From contig OZ316892.1 of NCBI GenBank assembly GCA_973895155.1, forward strand, positions 14,880,001 to 14,944,000: a DNA stretch of 64,000 nt, given 5' to 3'. The position numbers were made by a program, and so were the translations under genes. The notes under the pieces were generated by a model. It was not told the origin of the DNA. It made no database searches and saw only the letters and a list, made by a program, of their open reading frames with translations. The DNA comes from Marsupella aquatica (taxonomy: Eukaryota > Marchantiophyta). Positions 1 through 12,660 of this stretch are shown here, piece by piece. Each line of letters starts with the position of its first letter. The stretch's first letter is position 1.

Positions 1-60
1 ATAACCTCCTACGTCCAGAACCAACATTTACCAAAGAATCTAATAATCAGATTAACCGAC

Positions 61-1665
61 CTGATTTCGAAGATTATCCGTCTTATCAACCAGCACTTCA
101 ATCTTCTCACCGCGATCAAGAACCTGCGCATATCAATAAAGTGAATATTATACATCTGTTAGAACAGAGCCCAAATGTACAGTGCCCAAGTGTACAGTGA
201 ACCCGCAGCGTACACATGAAAGACTCCAAAACATTATGAGCGGAGGAATTGAGTTAGAGAAGCGCCCCGCACCTTCTCAATGTTGTCCATCATGATGCCT
301 TTCACCTCTGAAACTTGAGCTTTAATTTTCGAGAGTTTGTTCATCTCCTCAGGATGATCGACGCAGAATTGCATGTGCTCCTTAAGTTTGGACCTAAATT
401 GAAGAGGACGCTACTCAGCAACAGATTTACCGCCCCACCGAATTGCAAACTCAAATTACAGAAAAATTTCACCCAACTTAATCTCTTTTTAGGCCCCAGG
501 ACAACATCTTTACCCGAATTCCTTGTCAAGGCTGTGTGCAATAGCAGTGTCTGCCCTGCCTCCTCCATAACGTCGCCTGAAGTCTTCCTTTACCCGATCC
601 AAAAATGCGAAAGGAATCTGTCTGCCGAAGTCTTCATCCGCAACGACCAAATATGCTGCATATTGCCACACACGCTAGTTGGCTTCCCAAAAAGGCGAAA
701 AAGAATTGCGTTCTGCAATCGTCCAGCCCGTCGGGAAAAGTTCTATCTTATTGCGATAGGCCCAAATGTAAGATACTGTAATGATTCCAAGTATATTGAC
801 AAAGTTCACATAGATCTATCCCCACTATCATGGATGATGATAAGTAGAGGCCCTAATAGTGTAGTCGGACAAACTTTTGAGCGGAAGCAGAATTCGGGTG
901 AGATTTTCATGTTCCATTTATGATCCCAGTGTGCTTCAGGCATGCCACCTCGATGTAGATCGGTCATTCCAGGAAAGCTACAAGAAGAGGGAAACCTAGA
1001 CATCGCAGCCATATATATTTGGGAACGATCCTTCAGATTTCAGACACTCAACAATAGCGTCGACTTAGTCTTGACTTCGGTGAAAACGAAGCGATACGAA
1101 ACAGGTTGGACTACTAAACTACAACCCTCAGATCTACTTCCACATTCTTCAGGTGATCGGCGAGGTAAACTATATCTCAACGGCAAAACACACCTAAAGA
1201 TGCCACAGATCTAAAACATGAAGAGCGAGGACAGATGGAAGAATTATAAGCACGGTAACCATCGTTACAAGCAGGAGTCAAGAAACAGAACACAGGCAAA
1301 CAACTGACTTTGCCTAGCAAGTGAGTGACGAAGTGATAGGAGTAACTGTGGTGTTCGGCAGGTAACAGAAAGTATCGGGCACAAAGCATCCAGACCTAAT
1401 ACACGACCAAAGCGGATCTCAAACCTAACCTAATGCAAGAAATCTCTCCGGAGTCCGAGAGCACAGAGCACGTACTGAATCCATCTTCGACAAGATAGTT
1501 GAAGGTATGCCGGTCGCAAGTGTAGGTGAATTTGTTGTTATTTGCAGGTAACTTCTGTAGACACTGAACCGCAATTGTACTAAAGTTTCCGGAGAACGCA
1601 GTGTACTCCGCGAGCACGACAGTGCCCCGTGCCACAAAGCTGTAAATCAGCGAATTCGCACCCAT
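61..1665 (-). CDS. VAMP72: VAMP72-family R-SNARE (longin domain), 3' end beyond the window
   Basis: A vesicle R-SNARE of the plant VAMP721/VAMP72 class, which drives fusion of secretory and endosomal vesicles with the plasma membrane or cell plate. Four exons can be joined: 1665-1476, 655-514, 393-273 and 123-61. All junctions are GT-AG and the phases agree. Exon 1 gives the longin domain start ([20 protein letters not shown], later [14 protein letters not shown]). Exon 2 continues with [16 protein letters not shown] and RRYGGG. Exon 3 ends the longin/linker region ([20 protein letters not shown]). Exon 4 is the start of the SNARE motif ([20 protein letters not shown]), with the R-SNARE zero-layer arginine in VLDRGEK. 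The rest of the SNARE motif and the C-terminal anchor lie left of position 61. ATG 1665-1663 is chosen because family homology starts there. Intron 1 carries a copy of the upstream region (see repeats). Confidence 0.95.
1032..1332 (+). repeat. Direct repeat copy A, inside VAMP72 intron 1
   Basis: About 300 bp that align well with 1681-1982 in the same orientation. Shared blocks include CAGACACTCAAC, ACCTAAAGATGCCACAGATC, GAGCGAGGACAGATGGAAG, CACGGTAACCATCG and GCAAGTGAGTGAC. The copies differ by many substitutions and small indels, so the duplication is not recent. This copy is intronic, while copy B lies immediately upstream of exon 1. Confidence 0.9.
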
Positions 1666-1680
1666 GGCGATCTACAACTC

Positions 1681-1982
1681 GAAATCAGACACTCAACAGC
1701 AGCGTCGATTAGTCTCGACTTCGGTCCAATCACCCTGCGATACAAAACCGCTTACACTACACCGAAATGCCAACCCACAATCTACTTCCGCATTCTTCAG
1801 GAGATCGGCGGCTTGAACTATTTCTCAACGGCAAATACACCTAAAGATGCCACAGATCTAAACTATGGAGGAGCGAGGACAGATGGAAGAATTGCGCGCA
1901 CGGTAACCATCGGTACAAGCAGGCAGCCAAGAAACAGAGCAGAAAGCAAACAACTGACTGCGGCTAAAGCAAGTGAGTGACT
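1681..1982 (+). repeat. Direct repeat copy B, upstream of VAMP72 exon 1
   Basis: The second copy of the roughly 300-bp duplication, starting about 16 bases upstream of the VAMP72 initiator ATG (the gene reads leftward). It covers the expected 5' leader and proximal promoter. Copy A sits about 650 bp away inside intron 1, so the gene carries two candidate leader/promoter segments flanking its first coding exon. Confidence 0.9.
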
Positions 1983-2200
1983 CCGCACTCGTCCCTCCCT
2001 CCCTCCCCACGCTCCCTCCGCTCCTTCCTGGCTTCGGGCCCTCTTTGTCTCGTCTCCTGATGCCAGCCCGACTGCCCGAGTGCCCGAGTGCCCGACCCTT
2101 CCTGCCTTCCTTCCTTTTCGCCTTCCTTCCTTTTTGCTGCCGCCAGAAAAGAATTCACGGCCACGGTTCTACAGAAGCCCATTTAATTAATTAATTAATA
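1983..2200 (-). promoter_or_regulatory. GA-rich upstream tract of VAMP72
   Basis: The plus strand is strongly pyrimidine-rich (runs of CCCTCCCTCC and CCTTCCTTCC), so the coding (minus) strand is GA-rich. It lies directly upstream of leader repeat copy B. It ends at 2180-2200 with a TTAATTAATTAATTAAT run. GA-rich tracts like this are typical of plant core promoters and 5' UTRs and are bound by GAGA-binding BPC proteins in other plants; function here is inferred from position only. Confidence 0.5.
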
Positions 2201-5200
2201 GGGTCTTAAATCTCACCTTGACTGCCAGGTTAAGGGTACTTAGAGTAAAATATATTTATATAAAGCACAATCAAAATAGATTCCTTGGCCTATGGGAAAA
2301 TCTTACTAATAAATCTCAATGAAAAGCTATTCCTTGGGTTGGGCCTAGTGTCTACAGTGAAGCCTCTAGACCTTGACTCTAAGTGAAGGATAACTGAAAA
2401 TGAGGGTGCTAAGATGAATGAAATTAATAGCATGGAATCTTTTTTCCTACAAAGTCTTTTTTCTCATCATTACTATTTTCATTTGGGTAATCAGGCTAGT
2501 TATGGACAAACACATTCATAATCTTCAATTTTTTGCAGTAAGGAATGATCATATGCCATGTCCCCTAAGTCACTGCAGAAGCCAATGAAAAGAACCTAGG
2601 AAAATTTCTACACAACCCTATGATTAAAGTTACGCCATCACCCGTAAGGATGAAGCTTTGGGATGCCCTTTTACAACCCCTTTGGGTGAAACAAGCATCA
2701 CCAGTGGTTATGTGGCTTCCAGGCGCTACCACTCAGGTTTAGCGATTGACTTAGAGACTTCCAAATACCAGGCCCGCATCCTTTTTGCGATCACCATGGG
2801 TGCACGCCATAGGGTGCCTCCATCCATTGTCAGCCATGGAGTTCAGGCGTGGGAGTACATTTGCTGCAGTGAGCTTCTCATCACAAATGACACGTCGTGC
2901 CTGGAAAACTCAGTAGATATGGAGGAGCATTTTGCAGTTGCCTTGGGTGACCATAGATGTTGCCAAATCTTGCCACAACCTTTTCTCTATTTGAGAGGTC
3001 AGCCTCCCCATATCAGGATACACACTAAGTAAACTGAGCTTTGCCTGGAAAATGGTTGTCAACCAAAAAAAGATGGAGTTTATGTACCTTTTTCAGCCAC
3101 CTTTGGCAAAGCTCTAAGGGAGTGACCTCCAATATTTCCAAGTGTAGAGTATTTTGTGTGCAATGGGCTTTGGTGAAGTGGGGTGGGACTTTGGGGGTGG
3201 GACTTTGTCAATATAGGGAGCTTGAACTCAGACGGAAACTCAGGTTCTTACTTGCCGCAGTGAATACTGTCCTTGCTGGGCCACACTTGCTGGGACAACT
3301 GATGTTGATCAAACTTCGCACTTCTGTGGATCTGCACATCAGAGATAGCATTCAAAACTACTAAGAGCACCCTCATTTCTTCATTATCTATGGGCAATGG
3401 GCAGCGCAAGATAATGGGTAACATAGAATGACAGATCCAATAGGCAACAACATATGAGTTTCACAGGAATGTTTCTTCAGAACAATGGGATGATGGCAGA
3501 CTCCTCACTATGACTCGGTTGAGCGGGCACTTCCTCTCCTCTACCGGATGTGTTGGGTACTATACAGTCCACCGTGTCTAAGTGCAGACAAGTCATGTAA
3601 TCCCCTAATGTTACAGCTTTTCTCTTTGTAAATGCACAAAAAATCATCTTTCAGAACTACAAGTAAAAAAACACATAAGCTTTGATGGTTCATAATATGA
3701 TTTGTCTCCTAGGTTGCCCAATAAAAGTTGACTTTGTTGTCCCAGATAGTGTGACCTTCTCAACCATATTCTAGCAAGCAGTATACATCTCCTCCTTGAG
3801 TTGGGCTACCTAGCTTGGCTGCAGCATGGCCTGTAAAGGAGCAGCAACCACAACATACTCGCACCAGTTGGATCTGCAACGACCACATCCTCTACATCAT
3901 GTAAGTCTCTACAGCGTTTTCTTGGTAAGTGCATGAAAAGGGTGGGCATGACATGGGACCCGGGCTATTTCTATGCATAGCGTGGATAACCAGGCTCCTT
4001 TTTGTAATTTCAGAAATTTTAAAGGGTATCAATAATGTTTTAATGGGTTGGTTTAACCAGAATACACTAACCCGAGATGGTATGTAATGTGTCTGGGGAC
4101 ATGCGCTGGGACATGTGGAGGCACATATATGTCAAAGCTTACCCCCTCCAACCGCCTGTCCAAGTGTGAAAGTGCAGGAAATGAAGGGGGTATGTTTGAA
4201 CTCAAACTTAATCCTACCACATACAAAATGGGGGCAAAGTGATAGTTGGTTGGACCTTAGCTTGGTTTTGTGATGGGGACCCACTTTTTTGGGCCCCAAA
4301 TGTAGTGTCATAACATATTGTTAAATATATTCTTAAAATCATATGAACTCTAGATATTAATTCAGCTTATTGTGACCACATAACCTTTGTCACGAGATGG
4401 TTAAATTAGTTTTGCGGATAGGTTACTAATTTCAAACTGTTTGGAGGATGGGACAGTATATAAAAAACGTATTAATATTATTGCAGACTAAAGAATCGTT
4501 CTTCCATAGGTTTTCACTTGTTAAGCCGGCTCAACGGTAGCATTTCAAATCCTGCACAACGTGCTAGAAATCTCCCACCAAAAAGAATTAGGTACAACAC
4601 ATGCACCACCGACATTGGACGGACCAGTATCGAACCCAGACTCCCTAAGTCCTCAGTGTTGTAGCCGCAGCTTCTACAATACTGTAATGCTGTACTGTGT
4701 GTCCGAGAACATACGGCGCCGTACGTCTGTAGCTGATAATTATTCACAGCAAAGGCTCTAGTCATAATTGAACAGCGGAGCACAGAACAGCATATAGGAG
4801 TCGTGCTGACTGTTTTACTTGCGTCATGTATACAATCATCCATATGGCTTGATTTGAACCCAATTGCAAAAAACAAATAAAAACCTTTTTCATTTTTAAT
4901 TTTTTTTATAGCTTATTATATATATTATAAATTTGGAAATTTAAGCCTGAATAGACCTTGATGTTTGCTAAAATCCCAGGATGAATTTGATATAGGGAAA
5001 GACCCATGAAGAGCAGAGCTTACCAACACAGTAGCGTTAGAGAAGCACTTGGATGTTTCTGGTTTTCTTCAATCGCCCCATAGAATACTTAACAACTTTA
5101 AGGCAGATGCAGGGGGATTGTATTTACTGGGGGATTTTAAGCCGTTTAGAAGATTAAACAAAGCGAAAGTCGAGGATGCGAGAAGGTGATATGGCATTGA

Positions 5201-6207
5201 CCGACTTCTTCATCAAAGATCAGCTGAGGGCAACAAAGGCGGAGAGCATGAGTTCATGGTTCTAACTTCTCTGATGGGTTATTGATTCATCCCAGTTGTT
5301 ACATGGAACTGAGACGAGCCCCTGCTCCTTGTTAAAGTCAATCAAACAATCCAAGTAGCATTTGTTATTTTACTAACATGGCTTGCAGGTTAGCCAAGAT
5401 GGGTCTTACATCAAATGCAGCTTTTGCTCTGCTCAGTTTCGTTGGTTGAAGGCAAAATTCAAGATGTCCCTCCGTTCTGCTTTGGAACCATCATATCCAA
5501 GGATAACACGGCCAAGACTTTTATATTATCCAGGATCCAGATTCATTTTAATGTAAAGAACACGTGAACAAAAAACTATGCTCACTACCAGAGTCCATTT
5601 AATGCCGTAGGAAAGGGGCATACAACTCTTATATGATTGTGAACGTGAACCTGAATCGAGTGAAGGCATCAGCCACAACCATAATGAGAGAAGATACCCG
5701 GAGAACTCGGAGAAAATTGCGTTAGCTGTCTTAAAACAGTGCGTAAGTCTCCCTTCCTACCTCCTTCCTGCTTGGGCCTGCCGCATCTTGAACTTGGACA
5801 TCGGTCTAGACTCTTGAGCTGCTTCTTCAACCTTTGGCTGAACAAAAGGCCAGTCCAGATATTACCTCACTTAGACCTGTACCTTCCAAACTTAGCACAA
5901 AAGTCTGTGCAAAAAAGAAAAGCTTGCATTTGGAACGGACTCTCAATGTACACAGTGTGACGAGGTCATTCCATCACTCCCCGAACTGTAGTCAAGTGAA
6001 TTCGTTCTCATGTGATGATTTCCGTGATAAACACAGAGGTTAGATGATTCCCTGTCCCTAGATTCAGTTGCTCTTCAAAAGTGTTGTATGGTTGAAAATT
6101 TAAGTCTACAGGCGGAACCAGTCAATAAATTAAGAATATCACACAGAGAATAAGGGCACGTGCCCAAACTGGCAAACTGAGAAAAGATCAAGTATTGAAT
6201 AGGATGA
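2201..6207. other. Intergenic, no recognisable gene
   Basis: AT-rich sequence between the VAMP72 upstream region and the URI stop codon. Two open frames on the plus strand (2658-3032 and 3041-3364) match no family I know and are probably fortuitous or relics of mobile DNA. Position 3562-3587 holds a 26-base string found again at 54774-54799. A tRNA-like A-box pattern (GGCTCAACGG) occurs near 4528 without a convincing B box at the right spacing. The last few hundred bases are presumably URI 3' UTR; no clear poly(A) signal was identified. Confidence 0.5.
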
Positions 6208-9200
6208 CTAATATTTCCTAATCTTCACCTGTTGTTCGCTGGGAATAGCTGGCTCTGCAGAACTGCGTTCTGTGACTTTTCCAGTAAACGCCTGCAAGAA
6301 AATGATTCTGCTGTGAGGAAAGGACCAAAAGATCCACGAAATATCAAGCTTGCTGTAGGAAAGTAGGTGGAACAATCTCTACAGTGCACCCTTTTTTTGT
6401 GTTGTTTATAAATTCTAGGTTTGCACGAAGGTCTGTAAATGTTCAAGACCCGTTAAAAGACGTTGACAGTTTCAAGCCTCGAATTGTACATGGTAGATTG
6501 TAACTTGCGATTGGAGATGGTAATGACGAGTGCAAGAGCGTAAGAGTGGAGCTGAGAAGGAAGCAAGACCTTCAGCTGTCCTGCTGCAACGTCACCCGTA
6601 GATTGGACGTTGTTGCGGTCACTCGAAGGAGAACCAACGTTCTTCACTTCGTCAGCATGCTTTCCTGCAAGCAAAAGCCTTTGAAAATGCGGAAGGTACA
6701 CCTCATCTACACTCATTTACAGCATAGCGCCACCCACGCAAATTCTTCAATCCTCTGAGCATATAGATCTCAAATCTTCTCTAATAGCGTGCAAGATTTT
6801 AAACAATCAGGTCTGCAACGTCTGGGAGGTGCATTAGACGGAGATCGCTCAAAAGGGTCATGGACATTTGGGTCAAAGTCAACAGTGAACAGGAAGATTA
6901 AACCAGAGCGACCCTTGAAAGAGCACATACCTTCATGATCGGCCCCTTCTCTTCTCCATTCTTGAAGTTCCTTCAATGTTCAAAGCCAAAATTCGACAAC
7001 ACCTAGTGAGCATTACCTCTTGTTGCCAAACTGTGGGAAGATGTCCAAACCATAATTCCAATAACACTCAGCCAACAAGAATTAAAATCTCAAGAACCCA
7101 CCAGAGAATACCTCAATCCAAGTCCTGCATTGTTACCTTTAGGAAGTCATTATACCCTTGCAGGGCTTCTGGTTTCTCCAGTGCTCTGTTGTGGATCTCA
7201 TGACTGGCCGCAGTTTGAGGTTTATTGTCACTGGGGCTCCCCTGCTGAAACGTAACCCTCTGTAAGGCATGTTGGTTATCGGATGCTCCCTTCTTTGCAT
7301 GGGCTTCGCGGGCAAATCTTGATAGTGGCTTCCCCATAAGAGCCTCCTGCTTCTGCTTCTCTCCATGTCTCCGTGTTTGATAATCATCCTCATCATCAGC
7401 TTCAGTTTTTATCTCTTCTTCAGAATTTCTTTGGGTATCTTCAACATACCCACCTTCATCATCTGAATTGCTCAATTGGCTGTCTTCGTCCTCGGTTTCT
7501 TCACTATCGTAATCTTCCTCCACTAAGTCATTTTCATTCCTGGAAACCTCCCTCCTGCGGAAATCCGACATGAAAGGCTCAAAAACCCCAGCATTACTGC
7601 CATCATCGACTTCTTCCTCACTGTCTTCGTTATCCTCATCTGCAGCTGCCTCTGCCAGTTCTAACTCTGAAAGCCGAGCCATCAGAAGGTCATGTTCATG
7701 GTCTTCATCAGCATTTCCACTGCCGCTACTTGACGTGGAGGCCACGAAATCAGATCGATTGCCAACTTCGGGAACTGAATTGGTCTCTCTTGAAGCAGCT
7801 GGAACAATCAGTTACCAATTATGAGTAAAACCATAATCTAGTTCATTTGCCAAGAAAGGAGCCATCACTGTGAACAACGCCAGAAAAATCTCGTAATATT
7901 AGTATATCGGGACATTTGTTATCTCAGAATCACTCGGGGGCAGCAAAAACTATTACAAACAATATTTACATTCCACCAGCCCTACGATTACAATGTTTAA
8001 AAGATAACAAACCTGCTGCAGTGATCGTTGACGTAGACGCTTGGTTTAGCTGCAGTTGCCGAGATCCTAAATACTCCTCTCTGATCTCAACCAGCCCCGC
8101 CTGCAAAGTAAAGACTGTTAACATTTTCCTCCCACTCCCTGCTCCACCCTATCTGCATCTGCTCCACCGCCCACAAAGCCGAAGACTTGTACGAAATTCT
8201 AATGGTGATAAAGATGAAGGTCAGAAGTAAAAAGTTAAGCAACAAGCTGCTAAGATTCAGAAGTGATTATCTCGGCAGAAACTCACTTTAGCGTCTTCGG
8301 CTGTATCAGCCACAAATGCGGATTCCGCTTCAAGATCTGCAATTTGAGCTTTGGTGCTTGAAATCTTTTCGTCTAGAAACTTGCTTCGCCTATCAAGAAT
8401 TTCCACAGTTTGCCTCGCAGAACGCTCTGCATAATGGTTCTCTCCAAGGAGAACCTGAACTATCACCATGAGCCACATACCAGACGCAAGCAATAAGGTG
8501 AGCAATGTTATGCAACCAACTACCACCCCTCGTAAGGGATCGAGGAGCCTTTCGTAGACAACACCACACCAAAAAACCTTCCGGGTCAATAACGAAGCTT
8601 CCGCTCAACTAGCTCTTAATGAATAATATCAATTCCGAGCAAGACTCCGTCAGCAAGCATATGTAATTGCTTATAGAAGAAAGTCATCTAGAACTACAGT
8701 GAGTGGAAGTATCTAAAAAAGCGATGAAAAAGCTTCTACGGGAACACGCAGAAATCTTATAGAGGTCTAATCGTGATTGTACAGAGCTATCCTAGAAGTG
8801 ATTTTTTTCGCCTTCCACTCCAAGGACTATAAAATGGATTGACTGGTTTGAAGAATACCAGAAACTCATTGGTGTGTTTCAAGCGCCCGGGAAAGAAAGC
8901 CGCCTTTCCGAAAGGTACCTGCAATCAAAGAGTCACAGACTATTACAAAGTGCTCTATAGAAACAACTCTGCTACCTTTCTCAGCACCTATGTCTTCTCC
9001 ATATTTGATTACTTCAGTTCCTCGGTAATAGAAAGCAATAGTTAACTGTGACGATGATTCAACGAGCATAAGCTGTTTCCATTAACTTAAACATCGAAAC
9101 CCTTGTTTCCTACGATGGCCACGTGTACACTTTAAGGGATAGCAATTCTGGATTCTGTCAGCTAAGCAATAGGCTGTGAGCGTAGTTCAGAAATTCAGTT

Positions 9201-9993
9201 ACTTGTAGAATCAAGTGAGCATGTTTCACACTCTAGCTTGGATCTACAGTGCTCAAAGTGCGTTTCAGTCTGCTCATGTAAAACCAACTCATAAGATCTT
9301 GACTAGAATTCCGTATACAGCTCATTAGGTAGAACCCGTGTAATGAGTTGCTCACGGTTCAATTTAGCTTGATTGTGTTGATTGTGTCTTGTCTTGTGAG
9401 TGGATTGCTGGATTTCCTGATGTATTCATGGGGGCCTCCAAATGCTTCTCTGACAAGAAGACACAAAAGAGAAAAGTCTCGTAACCTCATTGGCCAACTT
9501 CAGGTTACCACCGACTAGCAATATTAAGCTAAAGCCTATAAAGGGGCAAGTTCGTAAGTTCCGTGTAAACACTTACGATCCATGAGAAGCTCATGGATCG
9601 TAAGTGTCCTGAATGGTAATGTCTCAATACCGAACTAAGACGAAGAGTAAAGAAAGGAAATACAGAACTTCTGAACGTTCTCCATGACCGCAATTCCTTT
9701 TCCGTTTGGGGAATGAAGACTGAGATGCACAGAGAAAATGAGTATACCATGATTTGGTGAGAAACAGAGTCGGGGAGCTCGAGGACCAGTTCAGACAGAG
9801 ATTTGTTCTCCACGGAGAATCGCTGCAATTCTTCGAGCTGCCGTTGCTGCTGAGCGATTGCTTCTCGCACCCGCTTGGCCGCCCTTTCTGCCTGCTCCAC
9901 TGAGATGGAATCTGCCAGCGGTCTCAGAACCCCCTTAAAATGTGTTCCTCTTACATTCCCTCGCTCTGTTTCGTCGTGTTCAGCTGCTTCCAT
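6208..9993 (-). CDS. URI: URI: unconventional prefoldin RPB5 interactor-like protein
   Basis: An alpha-class prefoldin-like protein of the R2TP/PAQosome-associated prefoldin-like complex, which in other eukaryotes helps assemble RNA polymerases through RPB5. Eight exons join in frame: 9993-9748, 8918-8859, 8454-8287, 8100-8013, 7798-7137, 6970-6931, 6664-6570, 6291-6208. The product is about 480 aa. The N-terminal prefoldin part reads through ERAAKRVREAIAQQQRQLEE, then VPFGKAAFFPGRLKHTNEFL, VLLGENHYAERSARQTVEIL and VEIREEYLGSR. The middle has DLLMARLSELELAE followed by a long Asp/Glu-rich disordered stretch. The C-terminus has PLSRF and ends with AFTGKVTERSS, the conserved URI tail motif. ATG 9993 was chosen because the family N-terminus follows it and no in-frame ATG lies upstream. 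Exon 6 is only 40 bp and its acceptor (ATTGAAG) is the least certain junction. Confidence 0.92.
9569..9607. repeat. Perfect 18-bp inverted repeat, 3-base loop, in URI intron 1
   Basis: Left arm 9569-9586 (ACACTTACGATCCATGAG) and right arm 9590-9607 are exact reverse complements separated by AAG. It lies within the 829-bp first intron of URI (8919-9747). Transcribed on either strand it would form a tight 18-bp stem. Confidence 0.9.
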
Positions 9994-12660
9994 TGCTGCA
10001 GACCGATTTACAAGACCGCACAATTTCCAACACCTCCAGCAGAGCCACAATATTGGTTAAGTGCTCAGGCTGAGAGAATTCCCGCAGGGTTACAAAAGGG
10101 AACAAAACGAAGGCCTTGTGTTCTGCAAAATAATCACCAAATTGCTTTACAATTTTCGATACATGTCTTTTGTAGTCCGCCTCAAGAACTGCAACTCGTT
10201 CGAATCTAGGGGGGCACAATCACCCCTGGATGATCAGTCCGAATCCAGACCAACACACCCAATACAAACAGACGCCACAGAGTGTTGTGGGCGACTCATT
10301 GTGCTGTACTGAAACGAGATTCTTGTTCTTTCGAACGGTGAACATCACGTTACAGCTTTAGTGGCTCTGTCGTCTGGATATCCTTCTCACCTAAAGCCCT
10401 AAACCTCAGGAGGTGGTTTAGTCTCGACAGAGTAAAGGAGACGGACGGTCTCTCTAAACTATAACAAGCCTAATACCCCTCCATTTCACAAATTGCAGTA
10501 CGCATCAACGATGAGTTGGAGGGTGCAATGGTGAATGGTCTAAGGCTGATCAAATGCTGAAAAAGTACATAAAGTCAGCCACCAGCCATGATTTATTCCC
10601 GCCCAGATGACATTTTGTAACGAAATTGGCCAAAGGCTATGATATTAGCAGCCATGATTTCTTCCCGCCCTGATGACATTTTGTAAAGAGACATTGCACA
10701 AGGGGGTGTGTGTGTGTGGGGGGGGGGGGGGGGGGGGGGGGCGTATGATATTAGCAGTCATAATTTCTTCCCTCCCAGATGACATTTTGTGAACAGACAT
10801 TGCTCATAAGGGGGGCCTTTGATATTAGTGCTTGACTTGTCATGGACCTATAGCTTTCATGACCTACTCCATAGTGTGAAGCAATAGGATAATTTCTTTG
10901 AACGGAGTCGGTTTTGATGTTTAAGGTTATACTTGTGATTAGGGACAGGCATAGGAGTCTGGGTATGGGAAACCCTTCGTGTGCATAGGCACGGGTATTC
11001 CAGCTACTAGTATGCAAGGCTTACAATCAGCCATTTTTAGTCGGAATTGATAAGAATGCACACCCTTAATTTGAAAAAGAAGGGGGAACTGCTCTGAGCA
11101 AATGGCACAACGGGCTTGCACCCCTTCACTGGGTAGCTTGTGCACCCCTCCCTTTGTGACATTCCATTCACTAATACTGTACACGCCTCTCACATTGTGA
11201 CATGCCACATGAAATCCACCGTTACTTAATTTGAGTTTTAATGCCATCTCACATATGTGGGATGGGTGTATATTTGCCAACTCCTTTTATTTACTATCGC
11301 AAAAGGAGGTAAACTGGGAAATCTCTGAACTTGCATCATCCATGTGAGCCATTGACATCTCCAAGATTTAAGGGGCGCTGTTATTTGATGACATCAGACC
11401 AGGGAGGTAATTCTGGTCAGAAATACAGATAATTTTTGTTTGTGTTTTTTGGCCACTTTTCATGATTAACAAAGGCCGCCGCCTTTGACTTCTGAGCTAC
11501 TTGGAACAAAATGAAGCTCTCAACAATCTTGGGGCAAATTTTTACAAATACATTAACACGATGTGGACTGAACTTTTGCACTGTTCTTGGAGGTTGTTCT
11601 TTCCTTTTCATTATTAGACTCTTCTCTAAAGTTCTCTTTTAAATCTCACCTAAGGTAACTGGCCCACCAAGTGAGACTCGGGTGAGGAAAGCCAATGTTG
11701 GGCCCATAAATTAAGTGAATAAATCTGATGGTTTCACCTAAGAAGTAAAAAGGAACAGGCCAAAGGACTCTGCTTGGGTTAGGAAACCCAATGTGGGGGC
11801 CCATTAATTTAGTTAAAAAAATCTGATGATCTCAATTTGTAAGATGACCAGTAAGAAAAAGAGCTAGACTTCTTACTATAGTTGTTGATTCCATGGCAAC
11901 ACTACACTTTTTTGCAGAAATATTTGAATGTACTTTTTGTGTAGGTGCTTGCCCCAAAATGGGTTTGGAGGTTTAACAAAGATTTATTATGCAAAGTGAC
12001 AGAAAATGGGCAATGTGTAGAATAAAAGAGTAGAGAAAAGGATATTTCGTCATAGCAGGACTTCACAATCGTAGGTAAGAAGGCAACAAAAGGCTAGCAT
12101 AACATTAGAAGACGACATTTCTGCATAGCGAATGAAAGTAACCTGAACTGAAAGTGACCTGAAAGTAACCTGAAAGTAATCAGAGGTGTCCAAAAATACG
12201 TCAACTATATGGCAATTGGCCAGAAATGAGCTTCAGCTAAACTATAGACTTCATTCTACTGTACAAGCGTTCTATAATTACATCAATAGAGGAATGTCGC
12301 CACCAATACGTAGTAATTGCCTTCAAATCAGAACTGCAAATTGCAAACTGTCAGTAGTCTTCATTGTTTGTAAGAACCATCCCATCAAAGGATAAGTACA
12401 TTTTTGAAATGCTTCATAACTTTTTCTGACTGCTGTATAGCTATCAGGCAATCCAATGTCCTCTCTCTGGTGGCAGCCGCTAAGAATTATGGTTTTACCT
12501 CAAACCATGCAGTGCCAGCATGGTGACATTTGGCAAGATGTCAAGAACCAAACAAAATGAAAGAAAGCATGTAAATGTTTCAGAAACGATCTGCAGAATA
12601 CACATCTCACTTTATGAGCTTCCTCGTCAAAACCAGGGATTCTGTTGCTGGTTCTGCCAC
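9994..12660. other. Intergenic between URI 5' end and dioxygenase 3' end
   Basis: Contains the URI promoter/leader (about 9994-10450), the poly-G minisatellite at 10584-10830, and AT-rich DNA with no recognisable coding homology. The minus-strand frame over 9980-10219 is open but has no ATG and no resemblance to URI, so it is not called. Segments at 11650-11710 and 11755-11830 share similar wording (GGCCCA...TTAA...AAATCTGATG), suggesting an old local duplication. Confidence 0.5.
10584..10830. repeat. Minisatellite of three units with a 24-base poly-G run
   Basis: Three imperfect units begin at 10584, 10650 and 10756. Each opens with AGCCATGATTT or AGTCATAATTT, then TTCCCGCCC(A/T)GATGACATTTTGT, and closes with a GATATTAG string. 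Between the body of unit 2 and its closing string sits a (GT)n tract running into 24 consecutive G residues (10718-10741). Such a run is unstable in replication and sequencing, so its length should not be trusted. Confidence 0.9.

Noticed and set aside
4505-4660. tRNA-like motifs (GGCTCAACGG on plus, GGGTTCGATAC on minus)
   Set aside because: The A- and B-like boxes are on opposite strands or too close together, and no cloverleaf or SINE tail is evident.
9980-10219. 79-codon minus-strand frame overlapping the URI start
   Set aside because: It has no ATG start, is in a different frame from URI and shows no similarity to the URI N-terminus.
10180-10220. CTCGTTCGAATCTAGG, resembling a tRNA T-arm
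   Set aside because: No acceptor stem, D-arm or anticodon arm can be placed around it.
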